Shown: piece by piece, positions 33,555 to 45,400 of the stretch
Layout of the letters: each line of letters starts with the position of its first letter
Numbering within the stretch: position 1 is the first letter of the stretch
Assembly: GCF_030272615.1 (NCBI RefSeq)
Contig: NC_081406.1
Coordinates: 248,487,218-248,551,217, forward strand
Source: Cryptomeria japonica
Lineage: Eukaryota; Streptophyta; Pinopsida; Cupressales; Cupressaceae
Length of the DNA stretch: 64,000 nucleotides
Direction of reading: 5' to 3'
The notes under the pieces: model-generated
Told to the model about the DNA's origin: nothing
Database searches by the model: none
The model's input: only the letters and a program-made list of their open reading frames with translations
Translations under genes and position numbers: made by a program

Positions 33555-34956
33555 TGTTGGCATATGATGAAGTAGTGATAATGTATGTTGTCATTGATGT
33601 CAATAAGTGCTCAAGCAGGTGAATCAGTATGAACTGGTATGAAGATCGGAAGCAGTTATGGTCAACTGAGATGGATTGGACCAATGTCAGGGTTCACTAA
33701 GTGTGACTACCGGTTGGTAGTCTAGGTTCAACTCTAGGGTTATTGGTTTGGCTTGTGCGGTGCAACCGATGATGTTTTGTGACCAGTTTGTTAAGGAATA
33801 AGGATAAGGATCAAGATACCACATTAGCTGTGTGCACGTGAAAGATTTATTTGTGGTTCTTGCACGTGAAGATTGAATACATTAAATGCCTACCTCGGGA
33901 ATAAGCGTTTTTCTTAGCGGTGTGTGAAGAACGCGTGATGGGTTATTGATTTTTAGATGCAGTGAAGAATGGACAATACAAAATGTATTGAGATCTATTT
34001 TAGATCATTTCATTCTATGTAATGTGTTTGGACGGTCAAGATTGGACCGCTTGTAATTATAAACTTGAAATATTTAGGGTTTAGGGTTTATGCTACCGAC
34101 CTAGTTGTTGTCTATAAGGTCGACGAGTTTTGTTATTGTAGGCATTGGCAAAAGTTGTATTTGTGTCCGTATGTTGGAGATTTGATACTTGTCGAACCAG
34201 AGTGAGGAATTTGCAGACTGTGATTGTAGAAGAGAGGAACTGAAAAGGATCTTCCTTAGTAAGAAGTGTTGTTATCAGATCAGTGTTTTACCTATTGTCT
34301 TCTAACCATTGCAACAGAAGGTAAATCCCTTGACTAGGTAGCTTTAACATGCTTTGTTGTAAACCCTCTAACTAGATGGCTCAAGGTTATTGAGTTATTT
34401 AAATCCTATAGCGAGGTAACTCCTAACAGGGTTTCAACCTTTAACAGGGTATATAGCCATCCCTTAACCGGGTGATCCCTAATAGGATCGGTTTCTAACA
34501 TGACCTTTATTATAAAGTCTTTAACAAGACTAGGCTCCTAATAGAGCGGACTTCAAAAGAGTTCACAAATAGCTTGTGGGTATTCATTCACACCGTGGTT
34601 TTTTCCATTTGGGTTTCCACATGAAAAATCTATGTTATGGGTTGTGAGATTTTCATGTGATGATTGTGTGGTTTTGATTAAGTTAGATATGCATGCATTG
34701 TTAAATGGTTGTGGTATTATTGCTACAACTCATGCATGATTATATCAATGAAGTAGTTATCAAGGTTTGAGATCTATTGAATGTTGTCTAAAGTATTTTT
34801 GTTTAACTGGTATAGCTATGGTTAAGTTCAGTGGTGAAGACAACCAGTCAGTTGTGTTTTGATATGACAAAGTGTTGAGGCAGTTTTTTTGTCTGTACTG
34901 ATTCACCCCCCCTTTTAGTACCGGTTAGGACCTTAGTAGTTCATCATTATTCATCA
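33555..34956 (+). repeat. Copia-3 5' LTR
   Basis: 1402 bp, homologous to 56759-58156. It includes a possible TATA box (ATTATAAAC, about 34056), telomere-type TTTAGGGTTTAGGGTTTA at 34073-34090 just downstream, the CCCTTAACCGGGTG-like modules (34320-34560), and the GTGGTTTTTTCCATTTGGG block (about 34595-34615). Confidence 0.93.
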
Positions 34957-34972
34957 ATTGGTATCAGAGCAC
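34957..34972 (+). other. Copia-3 primer-binding site
   Basis: ATTGGTATCAGAGCAC follows the LTR end CATCA. It is an exact match to the initiator tRNA-Met complement. Confidence 0.93.
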
Positions 34973-35027
34973 ATCCAGGTTCTCGGTGATATAAGCTTAA
35001 CCACTTGAGGCAAAAGATCCTATTTTA

Positions 35028-37676
35028 ATGATGAAGAGGGAAGGTCCTAAGTTCAACAAGGACAACTTTAAAATATGGAAGGATAGGATGAAGATATATA
35101 TCAAAATTTTGGGTGCACAAAGCTGGAACTATGTTGAGAATGCCTATGTAATCCCCTCTGGAACTCTAACCGATGATCAGAAAAGAGAGATACAATAAAA
35201 TGGGAAATTCATGGAAGCCCTTATTAGCAGCTTGTTCGATGTAAAGTTCATTAATGTACAAGATAAGGACAATCTGAAAAAAGTATGGGACTAACTGGAA
35301 TCCATTTATGGCGGTGATGAACATGTCTAGCAGGCTAAGGAAGAAAGCCTTAAAGGAAAGTTTGAAGATATGAGGATGGTTGAAGGAGAGACCATTCTGC
35401 AGTATGGCATAAGAATCAAGAGAGTGGTTGGAGAGATCAAGAGCACTGGTGGAATAATTGATGATGCCACTATTGTCAATAAAGTTCTGAGATCACTTTT
35501 ACCGGTCTATGTAATTAGGGTTGTCACTATTCAGAAGCTAAGGTCTATTGACAAAACCAAGGTATCTTTAGACTCTATTATTGCAAAGTTGACTGCATAT
35601 GAATTGAATGGCTATGATGGTAGTGTTCAAAAAATTGAATCAGCCTTTAGAGCGCCTACTTCCTCCGCACCAACCAGGAAAGGAGAAGAAGTAAGTGCCA
35701 GTTATGAATCCACGCCAAGCAGAGATATGGATGATGAGGAGATTCTGATGGAGTTTGAAGCTCTTCTTTCCAAGAGACTTCCAAAAGGTACTGGAAAATA
35801 TAGAGGTAAGCTTCCTCTAAAGTGTTTTTCCTACAATAAGATAGGACATATAACTGTTAACTATCCTAACAATGACAATAAGGATAAACCAGAGAGGTTT
35901 AGGAAGTATAAAGGAGTAGGTAGGAGAAATTGTCTTGTTGCAATGGATGGAGGTGTTACCAACTGAGGATGAAGAGAATGAGGATATAGTGTTTGTGGCT
36001 ATCAAAGAAGAGTTGTCTGACCAAAAGGCCCTTGTCTCACATATTGACAATTCTAATGAGTGGATCATTGATAGCGGGTGGTCTCATGACATGACCAATG
36101 TCTGGAGAAAGTTTCTATCACTTGAAGAATATGATGGTGGTGTTATCCGGTTTGGCAATGATGCACCTTGCATGGTGAAAGGAAAAGGATCCATCTCACT
36201 AAATGGATAGAGCAATGTGGATGATGTCTACTAGGTGGAAGGCCTTAAGCATAATCTTTTGAGTGTTGCTCAACTGAACAACAAAGGACTCATACTGGAA
36301 TTCAAAGGTGGAGTCTGTAGAATAATTTGAAAGAGTGGTGAACTTGTTGCCACCGATAAGCAGAATAGAGGAAACCTGTTGCAGTTGAATGCCAAGATTA
36401 GTCAGTGCCTGATGGAAAAATTTGATGACACTTGGATATGGCATAGGAGACTTTATCATATAAATTTTGACAATACTGTAAAGGCTAGTAAGATCAAGGC
36501 AGTAAGAGGATTGCCTTTGTTGAACAAACTGGAGAATGCCTTGTGCAAAGAATGCCAACTTGGGAAGATATCTTCCTCAACATTCAAAGGTAAGTCTTTT
36601 TCCGCGAAGAACTTACTTGATCTAGTACACACTGATCTATGTGGTCCGATGAAAACTAGAAGCATTCAAGGAGATCAGTAATTCATGATTCTTATTGATG
36701 ATTGCTCAAGAATGATGTGGATCACATTCTTGAAAGACAAATCTAAGGCATTTGGAAAGTTCAAAGCCTTTAGGGCATTGGTGGAGAAGGAGAGCGATAG
36801 AAGGATAAAATGCCTAAGGATCGATTAGGGAGGTGAATTCACTTTTGATGAATTCAATAAGTACTACGAGGAGAACGGGATTAAGAGGAAATTGTCTACC
36901 CCAAGGACACCACAATAGAACGACATAGCAGAAAGAAACAACAGGACTGTGGTTGAAGCTGCAGAACTATGTTGATCCAAGGAAATGTCGCTCATACATT
37001 TTGGAGAGAAGCTGTGAGTAGTGCATTCTATACCATGAACCGGGTACTCATTAAGAAAAGTAAAGACAAAACCCCCTATGAGTACTGGAATGAGAGAACT
37101 CCCAATGTGAGTTATTTCAAAGTGTTTGGGAGTAAATGCTATATCAAGAGAGCTGAGAACCTGAGTAAGTTTGATGTTAAGTGTGATAAAGGAATATTTA
37201 TGGGATATTCCACTAAAAGCAAAGCTCTCAAGTGCTACAACAACAGGACTCATAAGATTGTTGAGAGTATCAATGTCAGGGTTGATGAATCCCCTGAGAA
37301 GCCCGAGGAAACCAACAACAAGCAAACAGAAGATGAACTAGGTGTAGCCTTTTGGGAACCAATTAAGAAAGAAACAAGTGACAAAAACTGGAAAGACCTC
37401 AGTGTTTCTATACTGGTAGAAGTTTCAGTGGGTGAAGAAGAAGATGAAGCAGAAAAAGAAGAGGACAAGCAAGAAGAACCTGCTACAGTCATTCCTAGGT
37501 ATGTAAGACTGCATCATGATTCGAAGCAGGTCATAGGAGACAAAGATGTAGGAATAATTACAAGGAGAAAGGTGAAATAAAATTCTTGCATGATCTCAGA
37601 ATTTGAGCCTAAGACCACTAGATAGGCACGTATCGATGAAGACTAGATAAAGGCAATGGACGAGGAGTTGGACCTA
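35028..37676 (+). pseudogene. Copia-3 gag, protease and integrase (5' part of gag-pol)
   Basis: Starts MMKREGPKFNKDNFKIW at 35028. Gag runs to a zinc knuckle that reads CFSYNKIGHITVNYP (two of the four metal ligands replaced by Tyr). It continues after a frameshift near 35950 into protease (IIDSGWSHDMTN, with Cys and His changes). Integrase has HRRLYHINFDN, VHTDLCGPMKTRS and further segments down to KVFGSKCYIKRAENLSKFD. The frame then enters the acidic linker (EEEDEAEKEEDKQEE) and stops making sense at AMDEELDL, where Gypsy-Tat begins at 37677. Stops are mainly TAG and TAA at former Gln codons. The missing RT and RNase H lie at 54973-56418. Confidence 0.92.
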
Positions 37677-38826
37677 TGTGTGTGAAAAGTGGAACGAGAA
37701 CCTGTATCTGCAAGACACAACACTTCAATCAAGTCATTACATGCATGGTTAATCAGATATAGTCAATGAATAATAAACCATAACAAATCGACCCATTGCC
37801 TTCTAAAAGATGTGAGTATAAGTTTGCTCTTAAATTATAAGCAATACCAATGACTAGACAACATCAAGACAAAGGATTTTAATCTATGTGAACATGATGA
37901 ATGCTAGATGGATGCAATATTAATCTAACAAGATTTTTGCAATATTAAGCTAAATGATTTAATCAATATGAAATAATTAACATGCAATATATCAATGAGT
38001 CTAGAGAAAAAACAACATAATAGCAATATATTCTTCAGCCTCCTCTGAATGAGAGATGAGAGCCTGAATTTATAGAAAATTCAGAAAGAAACCAAAGGCT
38101 GAGATCAAAAGATGATGAGCAGTCAATATTTTCCAAGAGGAAGCACAATCTAGGTGAATTGATGTGATTGGATGCTTTTCTCAGTTTTTAAAGGAAATTG
38201 AACTAAAATTAAGATTAAATTAGAAAAAAACTGATTTATTCTCTATTTCATTCAATTTTAATATTTAATTGTTTTAAATGCTTTCTTTGAGATTATTTAT
38301 CAATTTTTAATTTGTTTTTCAAGATTATTTCAAGATTAATTTGTTTTTAAAGGAAATTGAACTAAAATTAAGATTAAATCAGAAAAACCTGTTTTATTCT
38401 CTATTTCATTCAATTTTAATATTTAATTATTTTAAATGCTTTCTCTGAGATTATTTATCAAATTTTTAATTCTTTCTTGGTCAATTAATTCCTTTTTTTG
38501 ATTTATTTCCATTTTTGAAGATTTGTGCTCAATTGAAATTAATTCCTCAAAATGATTTAATGGCAAACTGATTTATTTAATTAAATATGCAAAAGATATT
38601 TAATAAAATAAATAAGATAATTGTTTAAAATGATTTTCTTGGAATGATTTAATTAATTAAATAAATATTTAATTAATATTGGTTGATTAATTTTCCATGT
38701 GACATTTGATGATTTAAAGAATTAATCGTGTGCTCAAGATTTACTTAATTGCCTTTGGTTAGGACCTTGGTGATGTTGTCGAGATTAGGGGCTCATGGTT
38801 TAGATGACCATTTTTAGGGTATTACA
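37677..38826 (-). repeat. Gypsy-Tat 3' LTR
   Basis: 1150 bp, AT-rich, ending TTTTTAGGGTATTACA on the plus strand. It contains a local duplication (AAAGGAAATTGAACTAAAAT at about 38188 and 38348) that is missing from the other LTR and explains its extra ~110 bp. Confidence 0.93.
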
Positions 38827-38842
38827 TTTTCCCCTCTTTGAA
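38827..38842 (-). other. Gypsy-Tat polypurine tract
   Basis: The minus strand reads TTCAAAGAGGGGAAAA immediately before the 3' LTR. Confidence 0.85.
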
Positions 38843-39800
38843 TTAATGTGCGAGCAGCGCATTAGTTCAAAGAAAATTTGATGTCTAGGAAACGCTAGTT
38901 CTAAACTTGATTGATCATGAACTAGATGAAAAGCAAGGTATTTAGCTTGATTCAAAGCAACAAAGCTGAATGAAGTGTGATTAAAGAGATACCGTTCCCG
39001 AACTTGATTGATCTAGGAATGATAGAAAATAAAGATACCGAACTTGAACTTGATTGATGAAGAAGCAGATCTTACTGATCTAGAACTTGATTGATCTAGA
39101 CACAGCGAGTGATGATAAAAATCGATCTTGAACTTGATTGATCAAGATACGATAAAGATAAACTATTCAGCCTGATCAAGAAATGAATACTAAACACCTG
39201 CTTAGATTTAGCATGATTAAAGAAAATCCTTAACGTTAAGAGATTGATTCAGATAAAAGACAAACATCAATTTGATATGAAGCGATGAAACTGATATGCC
39301 CCTAGCGATGAGGTCTTATTTGATTGATTTTCTTTAGTTGAAAAAGATTTTTGCTCGACTTTTGATGAAGATTTGAAAATTTTCTCGACATTGAAGAATG
39401 TTAGGTCATAAGGTCACAAGTATGCCCCCTCGGGAGCGAAATAGAAAGATAGCGAGGGTACATAATGATTATAGGCAATCTTTAGCGATGATAAGTTGTT
39501 TGAGCACAAATTGAATCAGAGGAATTTTTCAAAATTTAGCAAGAAATTGAGCGCAAAGTTGATTTGCAAAAATTAAATTGAGATATGGCATTGGTTAATG
39601 AGAAATTGAGTGCAATTAAAAGAAAGAATGAGTAGCTAATGAAAAGAGCGCTAAGTGGTCCAAATTCTGAAATTGACTAGCAACATGATCTCGAATTTCG
39701 ATTTCGATCCCGATCCCGAAAATGGAATCAGAATGGTCAAATTAGCTAAGGGTACAATTTTCGTGTCCATCGGAGCAAGTTGAAAAATTAGGTTTTTGGC
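38843..39800. other. Gypsy-Tat non-coding region before the antisense gene
   Basis: No frame. Between about 38900 and 39190 it contains several degenerate copies of GAACTTGATTGATC(T/A)AG, spaced by roughly 20-60 bp. It would contain the upstream region of the plus-strand PMD gene. Confidence 0.6.
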
Positions 39801-39808
39801 TATATATG
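39801..39808 (+). promoter_or_regulatory. TATA box of the antisense PMD gene
   Basis: TATATATG lies about 75 bp upstream of the ATG at 39881, a typical plant core promoter distance allowing for a short leader. It lies on the strand opposite to the retrotransposon transcript. Confidence 0.55.
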
Positions 39809-39880
39809 GGACAAAAGTGTCATTTTCAATTCATTTTAACCCTCCAAGTTTGAAAATTCAAAAAGCCTTCTACGAAGAAA

Positions 39881-42308
39881 ATGGTGGTCCCTACTCATCA
39901 GCATCGATTCAAACACTAGAGAAGACATAATCGACGTCGAAACTATGAGCCAGTGGTAAGTGATTGATCTTAATCCTGTTTGTGTTTCCAATTTTGAATT
40001 TTTTTATGCATTTTTCAAGTTTTCCATTTGTTTTGGGTCGGGTATCCCAGTTTATCATGTGAGACAAGATCCTGTCTCGTATGAGAAACTGGTAAAAAGT
40101 CTTTTGTCATTTGAGCCCATTAGTTATTTCGTTCTAGGGCCAATAATGTCTCGTACGAGAGGTCTGTAACAAGACCATTTTGTCGTGCGAACTCTAATAA
40201 ATTGTCGTTTGAGCTTGTTTTGTCGTATGAAAGCTATTCCTGGCTCGTACGAAATGCTACTTTTTTGTGTTTTGTCATATGAGAGACAGTGAGCATTTTT
40301 GAAGGTGTAAACGTGAATTTTTTATTTTGCATTTGACTTAGTTGGATTTGCGTGATGTTTTGCTTCTCTTGTAGGCTCATTTGGAATGTTTTTCTAATGC
40401 TTCGTTGTTGGGTTTTGTTGTTTGCAGGTTCAATTACCTCCTGTGTTATTCAGATGTGTGTATCCTCCTACCATGGCATTGGTGCGACATTTATCTGAGG
40501 TTGAGCAGGCTCATGTTGATTTGTGTGGCTTGACTCATCTGTTGGGATTACCTGATATCCGTGTGAATAACAGAATGCTCACGACATTGGTAGAGAGTTT
40601 TCATTCGGAGCATAACACATTTCATCTACCAGTGGGGGAGTTGACTATCACTCCTAAGGATGTATACATGATCCTCCATATCCCTTTTGCTGGGGATAAG
40701 GTCGATTATGATTCAGAGCACCTTCCAGGATTGCAGGCAGTCAGGTATGTCTTCGGGGATCCTGATATTTTGACTCATTCCATGAGTTGGGATATTCTTA
40801 TGAGTAGGTACAGTAAGGAGTATCCTCTAACATGCATCCTAGTGGGATTCATAGGTTGTTTTCTTATGCCAGACAGAGGGCAGCAGGGCTTTCAGTGCGG
40901 ATGGGGCCAGATGTTAGAGAGGTTGATAGAGACCCCTTAAAGACTTGGCTGCGGCTCTTTTTTATTGGCCCATATGTATCAAGAGATGCATGAGATTGTA
41001 TATAGAGATGGGCAAAGCATGGCTGCTAGTGTGTATAATCTGCAGGTGTGGGCTTGGGAGCACCTTCTCGTGCATCGACCGATAGTAGCTGATAGCAGAG
41101 AGCTTGGACAGTCGATCATTTATAGGTATGTCAGATATATTACACAACCCCATCTGGGCAAAATAGATTTCTGGAGACGGTAGCTCGATGACCTGATAGC
41201 CGTCATATGGAGACCATATAGAGGTTTGGAGCGATGGGATGACTGGCGGCTAGTTCGTAGGGAATTGTTTGTTACACGCCCACTTATTGGGAGGTCATAG
41301 ACCATTATGGAGCGATTCGTTGTGTCTCAGGTGATGAGGTAGTATGGCCAACCTCAAGGGATCTCACAAGAGTATATAGTGTATGCTCGGCATGCTGATG
41401 AGGAGAGACAGGGATGGTCTCCGCGGTTGTCATATGCTTTGGCGATGCAGGAGTTGACAGGATTACACCGTCTGAGGTGGGATTACTTGGATGATGTAGC
41501 GGATGCAGGGGTATTGCCCTAGTATAGAGATCATTTTCAGCAGCATCCATTCCAATGTTTTACAGATCCAGGTGAGTAGGCTCCTCAGATTGAGGATGTT
41601 GAGGATGATGCCCTCGCACTAGCATAGGGACAAGACTAGAGACAGGGCTAGAGGCAGGGTTAGACATAGAGAGCTGAGGCTCCATGATGGGGTAGTGGTG
41701 ATCCAAGTGCTAGCAGTAGTAAGGTGCCAGCTGAGGGAGGACAACAAAGGGGTGAGGGTGGATCCCTAGGAGGAGTGGGTGTGAGATTGGGTGGGACAGA
41801 GGAGGCTCCAACAACACCTAGGCAGGCTCGGCAAAAGAGAGAGGAGTAGGGTGGAGCTGGAGGTGGAGGTGGAGATGGGGGTGGAGAGCCTACGAGAGAG
41901 CAGGGGATAGACGCTGGACTGTCGATGAGGGAACGTCTTGCAGAGCTGTAGTCACAGTTACTAGTGGCTCAGACTCAGCTGGCGGAGTGAGACCGATAGC
42001 TAGGCAAGATGAGGACTGAGCGTGATCGCCAGATCACCAAGGTGAGGACTGAGCGTGATTGTTAGATGGTAGCATTGAGAGCGAAGATGAGAATAGAGAT
42101 AGATCCCCTGCGACATGAGGTCCTTCACCAGTCTAGTAGGGCATCTTACTATATTGCAATGTATAGTGTTGTAGTTCCTATTATGCAACAGGTGATACCT
42201 TATTCACAGTATATGGCATGATCAGAGGGAGCGTGGGTGCCTCGTCAGGATCCCGGACATCAAGCTCCTCCTCCACCACTAGGCGATGAGGGAGAGGGTG
42301 CTAGTTAG
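39881..42308 (+). pseudogene. Spliced plant-mobile-domain (PMD) gene, antisense within Gypsy-Tat
   Basis: Exon 1 (39881-39955, 25 codons, MVVPTHQHRFKH...) ends at a GTG|GTAAGT donor. Exon 2 begins at 40428 after TTTGTTGTTTGCAG, and the frames join in phase 0. Exon 2 encodes a clear plant mobile domain: VNNRMLTTLVESFHSEHNTF, HLPVGELTITPKDVYMIL, then GCGSFLLAHMYQEMHEIVYR and YNLQVWAWEHLLVHRPI. A Gly/Arg/Pro-rich tail and a helix with AELxSQLLVAQTQLAE follow. PMD proteins (MAIN family) act in plant silencing and occur in several transposons. One frame stays open for 1.9 kb apart from about 19 stops, about 15 of them TAG. No frameshift is needed, so it decayed by point mutation only. The start could instead be an internal ATG, but the splice and TATA evidence favours 39881. 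Confidence 0.82.
40054..40285. repeat. TCGTACGA-type palindrome cluster in the PMD intron
   Basis: Seven copies of an octamer related to TCGTACGA (CTCGTATGAG, CTCGTACGAG, GTCGTGCGA, GTCGTTTGA, GTCGTATGA, CTCGTACGA, GTCATATGA) within about 230 bp. The same motif is clustered at 52130-52440 and 53625-53865 in this element. Confidence 0.75.
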
Positions 42309-43983
42309 ATGATTTCTTTTTGTAGCTCGGATATTTTTTGTAGACACACCCATTTTTTGTAGCCTATATGATTCTTTCTCTGATGGGAGTTTGTATATGT
42401 TTTTTGACATCTCTTTGTACCTTAGACTTGACATGATATATATACGAGATCTGATTTGACTTCATCATACTTGTGTTGATTCTCTTATGAGATGTCCTTT
42501 ATATGCTTTATTCTATATGTATGCATTTCTTTTCAGCATGAATGTATGAATGCAAATGATCATGGATGTCTATTTTTGTTTCTTTTCATATGCAAATAAA
42601 TGATGATGCAAATGAGTAATGAGAATGAGTAATGCAATTTTTCTTCATTTTTCTATGCAATAAGATGAATGCAAATAAGTATAAAATCAAATGTATGGAT
42701 CTATATGAGATGCTCATGTATGCAACTAACATCTCAAGACACAAGTACTCGATCGGAGAAATGATGAAAAGAGACCACTTAGCGAAGAAATGATGATGCT
42801 CCCAACTCTTGTTCAAAAGATAAAGAGATCATTGTTATTATACTGAAATCACTCCAAATTCATAAAATGTAGAATGAAATGCAAGATGAGATGCAAAATG
42901 AGATGCAACCTAAACCTAGTCACTAGATTTGAACAGCTTAATTTTCATCATTGAGCGCTTTACAATTATAGCAAGTAGAATAGAGTTCATTTCTTTTCAT
43001 GTGCAATATTAATTATCTTGTCTGCAATGACCCTTTTTTCGTTCATATCCTTGGACAAATTACGCATGGAACCAAATTGCATAATAAAGAAATGCCCTCA
43101 AAACAGACAAAGAAATGATGGGAACCTCCCTATAGCATTCAAATAAGCGGAGTCGAGGTATGTGAGGCGATTTCACCTTGATGTGAAGGCTCTTATCATA
43201 GACACCCAGCTAATTTAGATGTTTTCAGATCATCAGAATCATTCCTACAAGCATAAAACAAAGAAAATATTATGCCCCCAATTGTTGCTCCTCTTAATCA
43301 AGATAGACTTCCTCGAGTTACTCAGAGGGATAATAATTGAAAACCAGTATAAAAGACAGCACACAAAGAAAATTTCATGCATATCTCAAACATTTTAGTG
43401 ATTGTTTTTCATTTTGTTTTGCATGTGTACTCAGTGATAAAACTCTTCAGTAGTCAGGAGACATGTGACTGACTTGGAGTGGACAACCATGTTTCACTAA
43501 CAGAAAGATGACATGTTTAACACTGCTTAGGATATGTAATGTGCTCTGTTGATTACCTAAGACTAGGACATTGATCGGTTTCAAGCCATGAAGGTTCCAA
43601 TGAACTAGGATGTCACAAGAGTGACGAAAATATATACAAGCAAAAGCAAATATGCAGGAAAGCGAGAATGCCAACGTTGAGTTGATAGATGGAGCGCTTG
43701 AGTACAAGAGGCGCCTGTTTACCAGGTTTTCACCTGCTTGGCAGAGATTCATATAAAAAATTTTTTACCAAGGTGCCTATTTACCAGGTTTTCACCAGGG
43801 CATTTTCTCTCTTTTTGCTTTTTGTTTTTCTCTTTTTTTTTGGAATTTCTTTAGGACTTTTTCTAATTTTTAGGATTTCTTCAGGACATTTTCTGATTTT
43901 TAGGATTTCTTCAAGACATTTTCTAGTTTTTATGATTTCTTCGGGACATTTTCCGTTGTAAAAGCTATTGGAGCAGAGAATAT
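42309..43983. other. Gypsy-Tat non-coding spacer between PMD gene and integrase
   Basis: No credible frame on either strand. It contains ATGCAAATAAATGATGATGC-like runs near 42540-42700 and a CAATTGGGGGCATA stretch on the minus strand near 43272 that could be an internal polypurine tract. A ~33-bp tandem repeat is listed separately. Confidence 0.6.
43842..43955. repeat. 33-bp tandem repeat
   Basis: Four degenerate units of AGGATTTCTTCAGGACATTT plus a TCTGATTTTT part. Confidence 0.8.
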
Positions 43984-45400
43984 TTAGGTGAAGAATTTCT
44001 TCAGATGGATGGTGTTGATCGATTTGTGGAGCTATTCTCCTTTTGATGTTGAAAGTTGATAAGCACCAGAGCCAAAAGCTGCAGTAACGATATAGGGACC
44101 CAGCTAGTTGGGTTCAAACTTCCCTTTGTTATCTTGAAACTATTGATTTTTAGGATTCTCTCTTAGAACTAAGTCACCAACCTAAAATTCTTGATGTTGA
44201 ACTTTCTTGTTATATCTTCTGGACATTCTCTTTTGATACACTCTGAGATGATCAAACGCCACTTGCCGACACTCATCCAGCAATTTGAGCTCTTGCAATC
44301 TAGATATTCTATAGACTTCATCAGTAACAAGACCTTGCAAGGAAACTCTTAGAGATGGTATTTCTACTTCAATAGGTAATACTTCTTCGGACCCATACAC
44401 CAAAGAAAAAGGTGTAGCCCTAGTAGGTGTTCTAATACTTGTTCTATAAGCCCACAGTGCAGGATTGAGCTGCAGATGCCAATCCTTCCTGGATTTTTTC
44501 ACTGTTCTGTGCAAGATAGTTAGGAGGTTTTTGTTAGATGCCTCTTCTTGTCCATTACCTTGAGGGTAATATACTAAGGACCAGTGTTGTTTGATTTTAA
44601 ATTTCTCACAGAGTTCATCTAGATCTTTGTTCTTAAACTATCCTCCATTGTCTGTTATAATTGATGAAGGTATACCATATCTGTAGATGATATAGTTAAG
44701 AATAAACAAAGCTACTTGTTTTCCGCTTGCCTTCATGAGTGGAACTGCTTCTACCCACTTAGTGAAGTACTCAGTGGCAGTGATAATAAATTTATGTCCA
44801 TTAGATGACGTAGGGTATATTTGGCCTATCAAATCAAACTCCCACTGTTGGAAGGGTCAGTGTGTCACAAAGGGTATGAGATCCCTTGCTGGAGCGTGTA
44901 TAAGGTGCCCATGCAACTGACACTTTTCACAGGTTTTAGCAAATTTTATAGCTTCCTTCTCCATGTTTGGCCAGTAGTAGCTAGCCCTTAGTAGTTTGCG
45001 TGCTAAAGTCAAACTGTTCGAATGAGATCCACAAACACCTTCATTAACTTCAGATAATGCGTGTTGAGACTCCTTAGTCTCTAGACATCCAAGCAAATTA
45101 TTACCTAAACCTCACCTAAATAGGTCGTTAGCAATGATGACGTACCATGACCCATTTCAAATTAGGTTCCTTTTTTCATTTCGGGAAAGATTAGTAGGGA
45201 CGACTTGGTCACATAGGTAAGAGAAAATGTGGCTATAATGAGATGAGTCATGTCCAATAATAGAACAGACTACCTGGGACTCGGGAGAATCATAGGCAGG
45301 GTGATGTAACTCTTCCACCAGGAATTCAAAGTGAAAATTTGACTCATGTAGCTGTAGTATAGATGCCAAAGTGGCCATTGCATCCACTGCTCTATTTGTT
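43984..45400 (-). pseudogene. Gypsy-Tat integrase region
   Basis: The minus strand shows the HHCC zinc region (HALSEVNEGVCGSH ... YYWPNMEKEAIKFAKTCEKC, about 45063-44915). The catalytic core follows, with FDLIGQIYP (about 44840), SSIITDNGG (about 44650) and a GNGQEEASNKNLL segment holding the glutamate (about 44555). The C-terminal domain has LVYGSEEVLPIEVEIPSLRV, GDLVLRE and GPYIV, ending at 43984. No chromodomain is seen, as is usual for Tat. Stops, mostly TAG, occur at about 44875, 44640 and in the C-terminal part. Confidence 0.9.
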
